Both the position numbers and the translations under genes were made by a program. Positions 22,821 through 33,519 of a DNA stretch of 64,000 nt are shown piece after piece. Below the pieces are notes generated by a model, which ran no database searches, was not told the origin of the DNA, and worked only from the letters and a program-made list of their open reading frames with translations. Position 1 is the first letter of the stretch, and each line of letters starts with the position of its first letter. Origin of the DNA: Misgurnus anguillicaudatus (lineage: Eukaryota > Chordata > Actinopteri > Cypriniformes > Cobitidae). The DNA lies in NCBI RefSeq assembly GCF_027580225.2, contig NC_073352.2:1676501-1740500 (forward strand). The letters are read 5' to 3'.

Positions 22821-22929
22821 CTTCTCCATGACCTGGTGAACTTTTGCCTGAGACAACAGAGTATTGTGAAGAGACCTGAGTTTTGTGCACTTTGGACAGA
22901 GGAGTGTGGTACAGCTTTTGAAAAGTTAA
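22821..22929 (+). pseudogene. pol: Gypsy RT-RNase H connection
   Basis: A 109-base Gypsy island between two insertions. It reads LLHDLVNFCLRQQ, then KRPEFCALWTEECGTAFEK, the standard Gypsy connection just before RNase H. It follows the DIRS right end and ends in the TTAA at 22926-22929. The same frame continues after the TTAA at 25004-25007. Confidence 0.9.
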
Positions 22930-25003
22930 CCTCTTGAAAAGCACCCCCATTCTGGCTCCAAACCATGAAAATACCTACTTTCACTAAAAGGGCTGTTTTA
23001 ACTAAACCATTTAGAGTATAAGCATAACTGTGGCATCATTAGATAGAAGACACTTTGAGCTTCGTTTTCCATGTTTCAAAATAATTTTAAGATAAAAATT
23101 AAAAAAGTTAGAGAGGCTGAAGTACATTGTAATAAATTTTTTTTGCATAACATCTTTTTTAACACTAAAAATCTTAATGATAAATATATGTGTGAAACCT
23201 AGAAATGCAATGATGCCAAAGCCACAAGTCTAAAGAAGTTATGTTTCACGTTTGAAGTCAATAGACCCAAAAATGACTAGTGCCTTTTCTAAGTGCCAGT
23301 CAGCCACAAAAGTCTTTTGTTTACATGCATACACGTTTGTTCTTTTTATTGTTTATTCTTATATAAGCGTATAAAATGCTGTATCCACACCAGGAAATAA
23401 AGCTTCACACAAAGGTCGTTGAATTCGTTATCTAATTGGCTACACGTTCTGTCTATCAATATTTTCCATGAAGTCATTGGAGGAACGCGTGAGTCAGATG
23501 ACGTCACAATATTTGACAGCGTTGTTTGGATATTATGTATTATACTCCTGCCTACTTTTACAAACAAGTTTGACCGCTGGTTTTGAACGCGACTGTAATC
23601 TCATATACAAGTGTTACGATGTAAATAGTCATCAGATTGTATATTATAATCTATTACAAGACGTGCATGTGAAATCTGATGTAAACAATGGACAATATAT
23701 CAATATTTCACGGAATATACTAGCCTGGGTGCCAGCCGATCTTAGCCCCGCCCACCATGATTTGAAAAACGGGGAAGATCTGGGGATTCACCGTTGAGGA
23801 GCTACTATGCGAATACCAAAACCGTCCGACGAATCAAATTGTGAGGGCGGGCTTTATATGATGATGGACAGATGATCAACAGTAACGTATCAACCACGTC
23901 ACCAAAGAGCGCGTGTGTTCAATCTGTTTACAATGAAATGGCTGCCGCTGGTGAATTCAGATGTGTGGATTCTGACATTGAGTCTGTTCTAAAAGATATC
24001 GACAGAGCATTGATTTAAAAAGAGGAACAGAGAAACGCGAAGGCATTTGTTTATGTTTTCGCCGTCCTTCCTATGGAGGACAAAGTTAAAGAAGCAACTG
24101 AAATGGGTATCATGGCGATGCAACACGGCGTGCAGCACGAGATGGATATAATTAGCGGTCGTTGCCAGCTTCTTTTCGGAAGCCTGGAATCGTGACTGCT
24201 GAATAAGTGGAGGGACATGCTAGGCTCCGATATTTTTCAAGCCAACGTAATGGGTAGCTATCGTCGTGGATGAAGTTCACCTAACGTACAAATGGTAAGA
24301 GATAGTCTTACTGTATGACTTAGTAAATACTTAATGTTGTGATATAAATGAAATGTTGTAAACATAGTAGGTGTTGATGTACCTTCGCTAACTCAGACTT
24401 TGTATAATTACAATGATGTTAGTATCATTGTAGCGAAATTACTAGCAGTTCGGTCAGGCTGCTAAAGACGCCATTTCAACATCACACACTCCGTTGCTCT
24501 GATTGGTCGTATGTCTATCCAATTGAGTGCAGAGGCATTTTTTGGTTGAGACACGCCTCATAATTTTAGCTCAATGGAGCGGTATCAGACTCAAATTCTG
24601 ACTAGAATTGAGTATGACAACGTCAGGCTAGGATTATACGCATTTGTGGACAAAAATGGTCATTGGATGTACTTTGCTGGAGAGTTTTTATGGGTTATTC
24701 ACACATCTGAAACAGACTGGATTCGATTCGCGTTCCTTATACCAGCAAAAATGTAAGGAGTCAGCTTATTTTATGCATGTTGTCATCTGGACTTCTGTAA
24801 CAAAATACTATATTTTTGATGCTAGAGCAATTGTATCTCAAAACGGACACCATACACTGATGCTAAACCCTTAGACCTTTTAAACGATGTATAGCAATGT
24901 TATTATTATTGTTTGTTTGTACACATTAGGCTCTATATATAGTGTTAGCAGCATTAAAAAAAACTGACGTTTTTCCGTGCACGAACTAGTGCGCGTCGAG
25001 AGG
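22930..25003. mobile_element. piggyBac-like element, non-autonomous
   Basis: A 2.07-kb insert between TTAA copies at 22926-22929 and 25004-25007. Its ends are CCTCTTGAAAAGC on the left and, reverse-complemented on the right, CCTCTCGACGCGC: short inverted repeats starting CCTCT, as in many piggyBac-type elements. Removing the insert with one TTAA restores the Gypsy frame exactly. No transposase was found. A fragment of a RecQ-like helicase gene lies inside it. Confidence 0.85.
24040..24295 (+). pseudogene. Decayed RecQ-like helicase fragment
   Basis: Short frame pieces resemble a RecQ-family helicase: KVKEATEMGIMAMQHGVQHE, CQLLFGSLES, LLNKWRDML, and IVVDEVHLTYKW (24259-24294), the last being a Walker B/DEVH box. 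Stop codons and frame changes interrupt it (a TGA follows the LES block at about 24193), and nothing recognisable follows the DEVH box. Such helicase-like sequences occur in fish mobile DNA; which element this came from is not known. Identification is by motif only. Confidence 0.55.
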
Positions 25004-25618
25004 TTAAAGGAGAAGCTTACTTCAGCCCCAGTCTTGGGTTTTGCAGATTTCTCTCTACCGTTTACAGTTGAGACTGATGCTAGCAAAAACGGTTTAGGTG
25101 CTATCCTTTATCAACAACAAGGTGATTGCCTATGCAAGTCGTCGGGTACGCAATGCAGAGAGAAACGATAGGCATTATAGCAGTATGAAGCTTGAACTGT
25201 TAGCCCTTAAGTGGGCGGTTTCTGAAAAGTTCAGGGGGTACCTGTTAGGTGCGAAATTTGTGGTCGTCACCGACAACAACCCATTATGTCATCTGAAAAC
25301 AGCAAAGTTGGGTGCCATTGAGCAAAGGTGGGTAGCTCAATTAGCTGTTTTCGATTTTGAGGTACATTATCGTCCTGGACGAAATAATGTCGCAGCAGAC
25401 GCCCTCTCTAGGCACCCGTTAGCAGGGGAGCTTGACACTTCAGAAGAGTTTGATGACTGTGTTGCCATTTGTAATGTGATCAATAGGGGTACACCTTTAG
25501 GTCCTGACTTGATGATTGCGGGTGACCAGTGTTGCAAGGTTAGACAGATCCGGGCCTGGGAGGGTAGTCAGGGAAAAGTGACATTCGGGATTGTACATTT
25601 GCTCTTCCAGGTTATACC
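25004..25618 (+). pseudogene. pol: Gypsy RNase H domain
   Basis: It starts at the TTAA with LKEKLTSAPVLGFADFSLPF and TVETDASKNGLGAIL (the DAS aspartate of RNase H), shifts frame at about 25122, then continues with VIAYASRR, LELLALKWAVSEKFRGYLLG, VVTDNNPLCHL (second catalytic aspartate) and YRPGRNNVAADALSRHP. The domain is nearly complete. It removes the RNA strand during reverse transcription. A further frame change separates it from integrase near 25610. Confidence 0.9.
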
Positions 25619-26950
25619 ATGGCTCAGTTGAAGGAATTTCAGCTAAGTGACCCTGTTTTGGGTTCCTTCAATGAATTTTGGGGTAGCCAGAGAAAGCCTA
25701 CTAATCGTGAGAGAACCAACTTACCTAGGGCTGTGTTGTCGCTGTTGAAGCAGTGGAAATCTATCCAAGTGTTGGATGGGTTGTTTTACAGGGTTGTGAA
25801 TGACATTCGCTTGGGTGAGAGTAAACAGTTGCTTTTGCCAGCCTGTTTAAAAGAACAAGTACTGAGCAGTGTCCACGATAAGATGGGACATCAAGGCATC
25901 GAGCGGACGCTCGATCTGTTGAGACAATGTTGCTTCTGGGTTGGTATGTACAATGATGTTGAGAGGTGGATTAAGAGATGTCAGCGCTGCATTCTTACCA
26001 AAATGCCACATCCGCGTATCCGTCCGCCTATGAAGCCATTTTTAGCGTCCAGACCGTTGGAAGTGGTGGCTGTGGATTACACTGTGCTGGAGCCAGCCAA
26101 GGATGGTCGTGAAAATGTGTTGATTGTCACTGATGTGTTTACTAAGTTTACACAGGCATTTCCCACCAGAGACCAGAAAGCGGATACTACAGCCAAGATT
26201 CTGTTGAGGGAGTGGTTCATGAAATATGCAGTGGTTCATATATTGCATTCGGATCAGGGTAGGAATTTTGAGAGTGAGGTGGTGGCTGAGTTGTGTCGCT
26301 TGTATGGGGTTGAGAAAACACGCACAACCCCTTACCATCCTCAAGGCAATGCACAATGCGAGCGCTTTAATCGAACGCTACATGAGTTGCTAAAAACACT
26401 TCCTCCTGAAAAGAAAATGCGATGGCCAGAGCACCTTCCTGAGCTGATTTATGCATATAATGTAACCCCACATGCTACAACTGGGTATTCACCTTCTTTC
26501 TTGTTGTTTGGAGTATAATCCAGCCTTCCTGTAGATGCTCTTCTGGGCAAAGAACATCCTGCTGTGAGTAAAGGGCAGGATTGGTTAGCTGTTCACCAGA
26601 GCCGTCTCAGAGACGCTCATGAAAAGGCGAGAGTCGATGTGCAAGGTACTACATATACGGTTGAGCCTGTAGAGGGAGGTCCTCAGAAGCGGGTCCACAG
26701 AGTTGACTTGCGTCCATGTGTAATACCTGTGGTTGAAACAGCAGAGGCAGTAAGTAGTGTAACCACTCCAGCAGCTGTGGTTCCCTCTGATTCAGCAGAT
26801 ACCGGTCCTGTGGATCCTGAGTGTGTAATAGTGAAAGAGGTTACTTTGGCCCATGTTGAAGTGACTAGAGATGTGGAAATGGAGGTTTCCCAGTCAGCAG
26901 AGGACACTTTAGCAGTAGGATCTGATCGTGTATGCTGCGTGCTGTGTTGA
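25619..26950 (+). pseudogene. pol: Gypsy integrase
   Basis: An open frame of 299 codons carries an N-terminal HHCC zinc-binding region (HDKMGH... with CQRC, about residues 86-124) and a catalytic core with Asp153 (VVAVDYT), Asp212 (HSDQGRNF) and Glu248 (NAQCERFN), a D,D35E spacing. A single TAA at 26516-26518 follows FLLFGV. The same frame then runs on through GGPQKRVHRVDLRPC, usual for the C-terminal domain, to 26946, where it enters the truncated LTR. The enzyme inserts element cDNA. This copy is broken by the stop and perhaps by the deletion at its end. Confidence 0.9.
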
Positions 26951-27508
26951 CATCCAGAAGGATTTATGCTGAATTGTTGCTGTTCCGCCTGATGAGATCG
27001 GTTCGAGTATAATCTGCACGATCCTCGTGTCACGTGTGCAATACAAGTGTCTGTCACTACCGTATTTTATTTATTTTATTTCCTTTATCGTATTATTGCT
27101 GATTTTTGTTTTGTTATATTTTCTGAGCCCCGTGTGTTCAGTGAATTGAGTGAGAAAAGTTTCTTTTAAACAATCCCTGAGATTGTGTACATTCATACAG
27201 CCTCATTAACCCTCAAGATGTGTTTTGGTGCTTATTTAAGTGTATTTTCTTGAGTGTGCATCTTTATTGATTGTGCTGTGATTCTAACCAGTGTTTATCT
27301 TTGCTAAATCTTTAAGATCTGATTTTGTTACACTGCATTGTGGTGAAACATTATTTTGTAACAATTTCTTCTTTTTAATTTATTTTTGTTTACTGATGTT
27401 CCCACCGACCGCTGTAAACTGAAAGTATAAAAAACAGCAGTCAGATAAACCCCTTTTATAGCAAACTAGCTATTCTGTTGCCGTGTGTGTTTCTTTCTTT
27501 ACCACCCA
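26932..27508 (+). repeat. Gypsy 3' LTR, truncated
   Basis: Matches 3431-4006 of the 5' LTR with about ten differences, but lacks the first 150-180 bases and the last eight. The Pol C-terminal frame runs directly into it, so a deletion removed the polypurine tract and the LTR start. No target-site duplication can be checked. Confidence 0.88.
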
Positions 27509-30500
27509 CATATATATTTTAATATGTATTAAAAATAATGTATTTATATATACATGAATACATATTTTATTTCAACCGTTACAAGAAATAGCCTAATACC
27601 CCGAATAATTATAAGCCAGTGGTTATTAATTTATTCTCATAAATAAAAATATTTTAAAAAGTACCTCAACATCACACATGTATTTAGATAACATTGTATT
27701 TTATCAAATATATCAATAACCAACAACTTCAACACACTTGGACTTAAAAATGAATAAACATTTCATTTACTTGAGGTGAACAGATCTTACCACTGCACTG
27801 CAGTTTATTTGCATCTCCTGTTTTAGATACAAAAATCAAAACCAACGTCATATTATTTTCATATAGACATTTCTAATCTGTCAGAAACCACTAAATATAT
27901 TTGTTCTGACATATTTAAGTTAGTAAATGAAGGCCGAGAAAAGCTGTAAATTAAATCATTTTGTTCCCTGTTTGTCTGTGCTCTCGGCTACCCGGAAGAA
28001 TTGGATACCATCTCTGATATCATCTGCTGTCCTCTGCTTCATCCAAACACATTAAGACTGCTTATCTCTCCATCTACGTGCAGGGGATTCTCGCCGCCGC
28101 TTTGCCACTGTCCAGCAGGGTGGTCCTTCGCCTCGGGAGTTGTCCAGCTTCTCTCCATCCAGCGCTCAGCACCACTAACGCTCTCTCTCTCTCTGCCGCC
28201 ACAGGATCATTTCACTCGCTCTCCAGTTTGTGTTCTGATATCTTTTCCCGTCTGTTGAAGTGTGGCTGGTGCCCTGACATGTGAGGCTTTCGCATAGTTT
28301 CCTGTGTGCCCTCCTTCCTCTCTCCCACCGTCCGTTGAAGTGTGGCTGGAGCCCGGACGTGTGTGGTACTCACTCTGACCCAGTGTGTGTGTTCTCATCG
28401 CCGTCTGCCTCAGTGTGGCCTTTGTGCCCAGACATGCTGCTGACTTTTACATTTACATTTAATTTAATAAATTTTCATCTGCACTGGGATCTCTCTGTTT
28501 ATTCCCCATAACAGACGTGAGTCTGCGGCTTTTGGCTGAGCATAGGAAAGCATTTGATATAACTCATCCAATTAGTAAATGCACTACACACGAAAAGCAG
28601 CAGCAATAGTGAACACACTGTACTCTGCTGCCATATTTGAAATGCCTCCGAATAGGAATTCCAATCATACCAGGACAAGTGCCATCTATTTGATAAAGGA
28701 AAAATTGATATCTAAAATCTAAAAATCACTTGCTAGGATCCCAAATCCATGTATTTGATCAAAAATTAAACCAGACATCAAATTCTTACACTCCAAAAAA
28801 CCCCCACTTTGTTCCAGTGTTAGTATTTAACAATTGATAATTGGCTTTTTAGTGTAACTACTAAGAATTGCACTTTACCCTATTTACATGGATTAAAGTG
28901 AAAAAAATTCTTCTGACTGAAATATTTTTCAGGCCAAGTAATATTCCTTGTAAATAGGCGACACCAATAGCATTCTAAGGGGAGATGTTTTTCGCCATTA
29001 ATGCCATAATAGTTTGTTAATTTACAGCTTTACTTTTAACACAGTCCTTTAATTGAACCATTACCTTTAATATCTGTCTAAACAAAACACTTGTGACTCC
29101 TGCACTAAGGGTTAAAAACGTTATCCCTTCATGTTAATCTACTTGTGACAAAGTAAAAAAATTTATTCTGTAATGTAGTTTGCAGGGCATTTCAGATTAA
29201 GGTGAAACAGCTAAATAACTAACTATGTAAAAAGAAATATCAATATCACCACCTTAAATGCATTTTAATTATTTATTAATTGTAAATCTTATTAATTTTG
29301 GCATTTACTCATACATTTTTTAAATCAAGGTTGAAACTGTAAACATTAGTTAATGCACTATGAACTAACACCAATTACTTTAATGACATAAACATGAATT
29401 AATAAATGCTTATATACTCTATATTTTTCATAGTTTGTTCATATAATGCATTTAGCAATGTGAACAAATACAACTTTTTTTAAAAGTGGTACAGAAATGT
29501 TTATATCATATTATTCAGTGCACATAAACGAACAATCCAGGGTCTGTTCTGCTCACACAACAGCTTACAGTCACAGCTCTAATACAGTAACGTTATGTAT
29601 GAATATAAACCCTAAACGAGCAACTCGAATAAAACTCGTGTACAATTCGCGCAGGATGCCTGTAATCATAGTGACAGTTGTACATAGAATGACTGTACCC
29701 TTTATCAGCTAAGTATTATTTTACAATAGAGGCAGAGCTGAGGTGCTATTTTATGCGCAATGTTATGCACTTAAAACAACGCATTGTGCGAAACGTGCGT
29801 GTATTACACAAGAACAAAATTCAAGCTCACTAAGGATAAACAGTCAGTGATGAAAAAAGGATAATAAACAATAATGTATATATCTTAGTAAAGGTACACA
29901 TTGATTTAGTCAAGAGCAGTGAGAGATTAATTGTTTGATTAACATTATGTGTATTTAAGTCCAACAAAGCGGCAAAAATACTCACAAGCTCAAAGAGAAG
30001 CGGATGCGCGACTTGCTTATTCCCCTCATACAGAAACAGCGCGCACATTTAACACTGTTGTTATTGTTTCAATTTAAAATCACTTGTTTTTGAATGCGGA
30101 TACATGTACAAACTTCAAGATTTCCTGACAACGCGCACATGCAACTGCAAGAACTGACAGGTGGATGACATCAAAGTACTGCGAGAGCATTTCTGAAGCA
30201 GTCTCGTCTAATGAGTTCTCGGTTCGCTCTCACGGGATTTTGATGTCATCTGACTGCCTCTTGGTTCTTGTTGTGGCGCCACGTGAAGTTTACCCATGAG
30301 TTTAACAAACTCGTTGTATTAGCCACTGGTTAGATCAACGTAGCAGTCAAAAACGATCACGTACGAGACAAATTAATTACCCCCAAAATACAGGACCCTA
30401 GGCTTACTGTGCTAAGACACGTAAATTACCTGGCTGTTTGATTTTCTAAGTCCACGAACGGAAAGGCTTGCCAATCTTCCTCATTTCGCTAAGACAAGTT

Positions 30501-31020
30501 AATCTCCATTGGTCTTATACACCTTTATCGATGTCCAAAACATCGGATCCTTCCTGCATTACAAGTATGTCCATAATAGCAGAAATAAAGTTTTACCTCA
30601 GCGTAACGTGAGATGCAGCCAGAAAACCCGGAGTGGATCTGGTGCGTAGTGATCACAGAAAGTTACAGTGGAGAGAGGAACGTGATTTCGCTCCACTCCA
30701 GGCTTTGATCACATCCCACTTAAGGTGAATAGCTACATGGCGTCTTTATGAAAAGTTAATTTAATAATTTTGCAACTGACGGAAATCCGTCGTAGACTCG
30801 CTGCAATCGACGGAAATCCGTCGCTACGACGGAGAACTTTTATCCATGTATTTATAGTAGTGTCATCCAGGGTGAGTCAGTAATGATAAAATTTTGATTA
30901 TTGTATAAACTAAACCTCTAATACTTATAATTACTGGACAGTGGTAAAACCATTAGTCTTGAGTTCAGAAATGTTTTTTTCTCAGGTGTCACAAAAACAA
31001 GACCACTCAGTGTTGACCTA
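27509..31020. other. AT-rich sequence, no gene seen
   Basis: Mostly AT-rich DNA with short frames only. From about 27962 to 28513 a CT-rich block ends in AATAAA (about 28466), then TTATTCCCCATAACA, with a loose repeat of TGAAGTGTGGCTGG-type units (28256, 28334, 28410); it could be a solo LTR but lacks a partner. An inverted motif lies at 30165-30250, and two GACGGAAATCCGTCG palindromes lie at 30778 and 30809. Confidence 0.45.
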
Positions 31021-31026
31021 GTGCCA

Positions 31027-31038
31027 TTTATTTTATTA
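31027..31038 (-). promoter_or_regulatory. Polyadenylation signals for the coiled-coil gene
   Basis: On the minus strand overlapping AATAAAATAAA motifs lie about 410 bases after the stop codon at 31444. This is a plausible 3'-UTR end for the gene whose last two exons lie at 31444-31777. Confidence 0.5.
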
Positions 31039-31443
31039 CACTGAACACAGACAAAAAGGCAGTGTCAAATGCTGTAAAAAATTCAAAACTGTAAGATGCT
31101 TTCAAATTGGAGCTTATGGAGTGGATCCAAGCCTGTTTATAATTAGAGTTTCATTCATTTGGTTGGAATGAATAAATATTTTAGACATGAATAGATACTA
31201 AAAAACTCCACCCAAGTTAACTTCATTCAACTTGATTGGTATGAACACAATCCGCTGGCATCCTTACTGAGGATGAGTCCTTACTTTTTTACAGTGGCAA
31301 TTAGTTTATGAATTGTGGTGTGGATTGGAACACTGGTTCAGACCAAGCAAACCAAATATGCAAACAGCGTTATTGTTACGGTTTCCACAGGCACTGGGTG
31401 TTTTCTGAAGGGGTTAGAAGAGGACAGGAGGGAGTAATACTGT

Positions 31444-31572
31444 TTAAAGTTTTGATGGCCTTGTGTCCTTCTCCTCAAAATTCGAGGACACCTTTTGGAT
31501 GGAAATTGCCTCTGTGTAAGGCTCTCTTGGGTTATCCAGGCCCAAATCCTCATGGACCTCATGTAGCAGCTC
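31444..31572 (-). CDS. Terminal exon of a host coiled-coil gene
   Basis: On the minus strand, acceptor TTTGACAG is followed by 42 codons and TAA (stop at 31446-31444). The peptide starts ELLHEVHEDLGLDN, continues PREPYTEAISIQKVSSNFEE and ends KDTRPSKL. It joins in phase 0 to the exon at 31655-31777 across an 82-base intron with GT-AG ends. Composition is hydrophilic and helical. I do not recognise the gene. Open frame, clean splice sites and a downstream poly(A) signal argue for a real host gene rather than a transposon. Upstream exons should lie to the right, beyond 31.8 kb, and were not found. Confidence 0.65.
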   Translation of the reverse strand, partial: ELLHEVHEDLGLDNPREPYTEAISIQKVSSNFEEKDTRPSKL

Positions 31573-31654
31573 CTGTCAAAGACACGTCACAAGAATTATG
31601 ATTTAAAGTATTGATTTAAATGTTTGTTTGTAGGTTTTAATTATGCTTCCTCAC

Positions 31655-31777
31655 CTGCTGTTTCTCTTGGTCATTGTTTTTCACAGCTATCAGCAGACTT
31701 CTAGTAAAGCTTTTTAGCTGTGAGAACTTCTGCTTTTGCTTCTGCAGCTCATCCTCAAGAAACTGCACTTCTTCATT
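31655..31777 (-). CDS. Penultimate exon of the host coiled-coil gene
   Basis: 123 bases (41 codons, phase 0 at both ends) between acceptor ACATAG and donor CAG/GTGAGG on the minus strand. The peptide begins NEEVQFLEDELQKQKQKFSQ, continues LKSFTRSLLIAVKNND and ends QEKQQ, with hydrophobic residues at heptad-like spacing, so probably coiled coil. It has no stop and clean consensus splice sites. The family is unknown; long coiled-coil proteins of centrosomes or the cytoskeleton have such tails, but that is only a guess. Confidence 0.68.
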
Positions 31778-31799
31778 CTATGTGGAAAATCACATTATT

Positions 31800-32585
31800 T
31801 CACACAATCTCCACGTTGAATGATACATCAGTAAATAACTAAATAAAGTATTACAATAACACATTTCAAATACTTTAAATATTGAAACAACAATGAACTA
31901 TATATATATTTAAGGAAAATAATTCTGACAATCAACACTGACACCATGATCTATTTTAATAAAAAACTCCATTCATTTATTTTTTTTAATACATTTTTGG
32001 CCGGGGACACACTGTTTGTTTTTTAAATCTTAAAACTTTTTAAATCCTTTGGCGAGCTAAGAACTAAGGAAAGTTTGAAGTGATTTTTCAACAGCATACT
32101 CCTCAGAACGAACACACTGGATGCTTCGATCAGACCACAAGATCACAAACGTGATGACTATAGTAACGATGCGAGATCTCACAGAAATGCAAAATCAAAC
32201 GTGACTTGAGAAAAACAAATGTTGTGTTAGTTCTTGCATGAGACACCATAAAAGCTATTGTACTGTCGCCATAGTTGTCCAAGGCAATATTTTTTCTCAA
32301 TAATCCTATTTCATGTCATGTTTGTGGGCATCTTGTTTCAGCTATAAAAGCATGGAACATCCGGTTGAAGCTCCCATTGGCTATTGCTGCTGTCATGTCA
32401 GAGGCAGCCCAAACAAGACTCAAATATCAAACTTGTTTGTTACTCAACCAACTTCGTGACTCCACTGAGCAAGGACATTGTCGTATTAATCTCTTTCAAA
32501 GTCTCTTTGCATTTTTTTTCTTCTTTCTACTAACCACATGTGTTTCAAGGACATTTCTGTCATTTACAACTGACAGTGCCTGCAT
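31800..32585. other. Intron or intergenic, no feature seen
   Basis: AT-rich sequence that, if the host gene is real, is part of the intron upstream of its penultimate exon. I found no further exon with good splice sites on the minus strand. Confidence 0.4.
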
Positions 32586-32589
32586 CCCA

Positions 32590-33450
32590 GATACAAGTCA
32601 CGACAATCTCACTCCATCATGTGGCCCATCCACACCTCATCTCCTACACCCCTGTCTTTCTCCATGGGACTCTGGAACTGCCAGTCAGCTGTCAACAAAT
32701 ACAACTTCATTCATGCCTTTGCTACTCAGTCGACCTTCAACTCTTAGTTCGCCTAATACGACTAGCTCTTACTCGGCTACACCCGCTGCCTTTCTCTCTA
32801 AATACTCTTTCTCTTGCCAAACAGGCTGGTGTGGAGGCACAGGTTTGCTCATCAACATAGAAGTACACTCTTCTTACTTCACTATAAACAAATAATTTGA
32901 ATACTATGCTGTTAACATCACCTCTCCTAATCAACTTCATGTCGTTGTAGTTTACCGCCCTCCAGGTCCACTTCTGAACTTCGAAGCTTGATATGCTGCT
33001 CTCCTCTGATGCTGCAACCAGCTCGTGCTACACCCTCTTGCCTCTGACATTCTCTATGAGCAATAGACCACACTCAGGGCTGCTGAAAAGAAAATGGCAC
33101 AAAACTAACAACTCTGCTTACCTCTGTCACCACCAGTCACCTCTTTTCTCTTTTTCAGCTAATGACATTACAGCTAAAACATCCTACTTTACCACAAAGG
33201 TAAGTAACGCACCTAACACAAAGCAGCTGTTCAAAACTTTCAACTCTCTGCTTTGTCCATGTCCCACTCCAACCACTTCGTGACTTTGCTAACTTTTCAC
33301 CAACAAAACATTATTCATCAGCATCCAATTTTCCCACACAACTAACCTCTGAATACACTACAATCACATCTAACATCCATTTCTCATCTTTTTCATTGCT
33401 GACTGACACTGAAGTTACTAACATCTCTCCACCCACATATCTGAATTCAA
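32590..33450 (+). pseudogene. L2-type LINE fragment (endonuclease to pre-RT)
   Basis: Frame-shifted plus-strand pieces: SMGLWNCQSAVNKY-like residues (about 32665-32705), TGWCGGTGLLINIE (about 32823-32862), NQLHVVVVYRPPGP in another frame (about 32930-32970), then ANDITAKTSYFTTKVSNAPN and KQLFKTFNSLLCP (about 33160-33260), and a final piece to about 33440. YRPPG is the conserved endonuclease block of CR1/L2-type LINEs; the last pieces match the region before RT. Much of the endonuclease is deleted. It is from a different subfamily than the two L2 copies at 37-54 kb. Confidence 0.75.
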
Positions 33451-33519
33451 GGCACTCCCAGGTGACAAAGAAACCTTGCAGATCCCCAACCCTCTTGATA
33501 AAGGTGAGCGTGACTGGAG

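Larger units (their letters stand above)
3247..27508 (+). mobile_element. Gypsy LTR retrotransposon split by four insertions
   Basis: A plus-strand element in canonical order: LTR, primer site, gag with zinc knuckle, aspartic protease, RT, RNase H, integrase, LTR. RT-RNase H-integrase order is that of Gypsy/Metaviridae. Its own sequence is only about 5-6 kb; the rest is inserted DNA at 5831-7522, 8382-16326, 16737-22817 and 22930-25003. By eye the shared LTR part (about 575 bases) differs at roughly ten sites, so the element is fairly young, and every insertion must be younger. Frameshifts in PR-RT, an RT deletion, frameshifts around RNase H and an in-frame stop after the integrase core make it defective. 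The left boundary is uncertain by some tens of bases. Confidence 0.93.

Noticed and set aside
28001..28284. Candidate exon rich in Ser/Pro/Leu
   Set aside because: CT-rich low-complexity sequence with no splice sites that make sense; more likely a repeat end.
32275..32895. 206-codon plus-strand frame
   Set aside because: Only its last part overlaps LINE endonuclease sequence; the remainder is low-complexity without a family match, so I treat it as chance plus LINE remnant.
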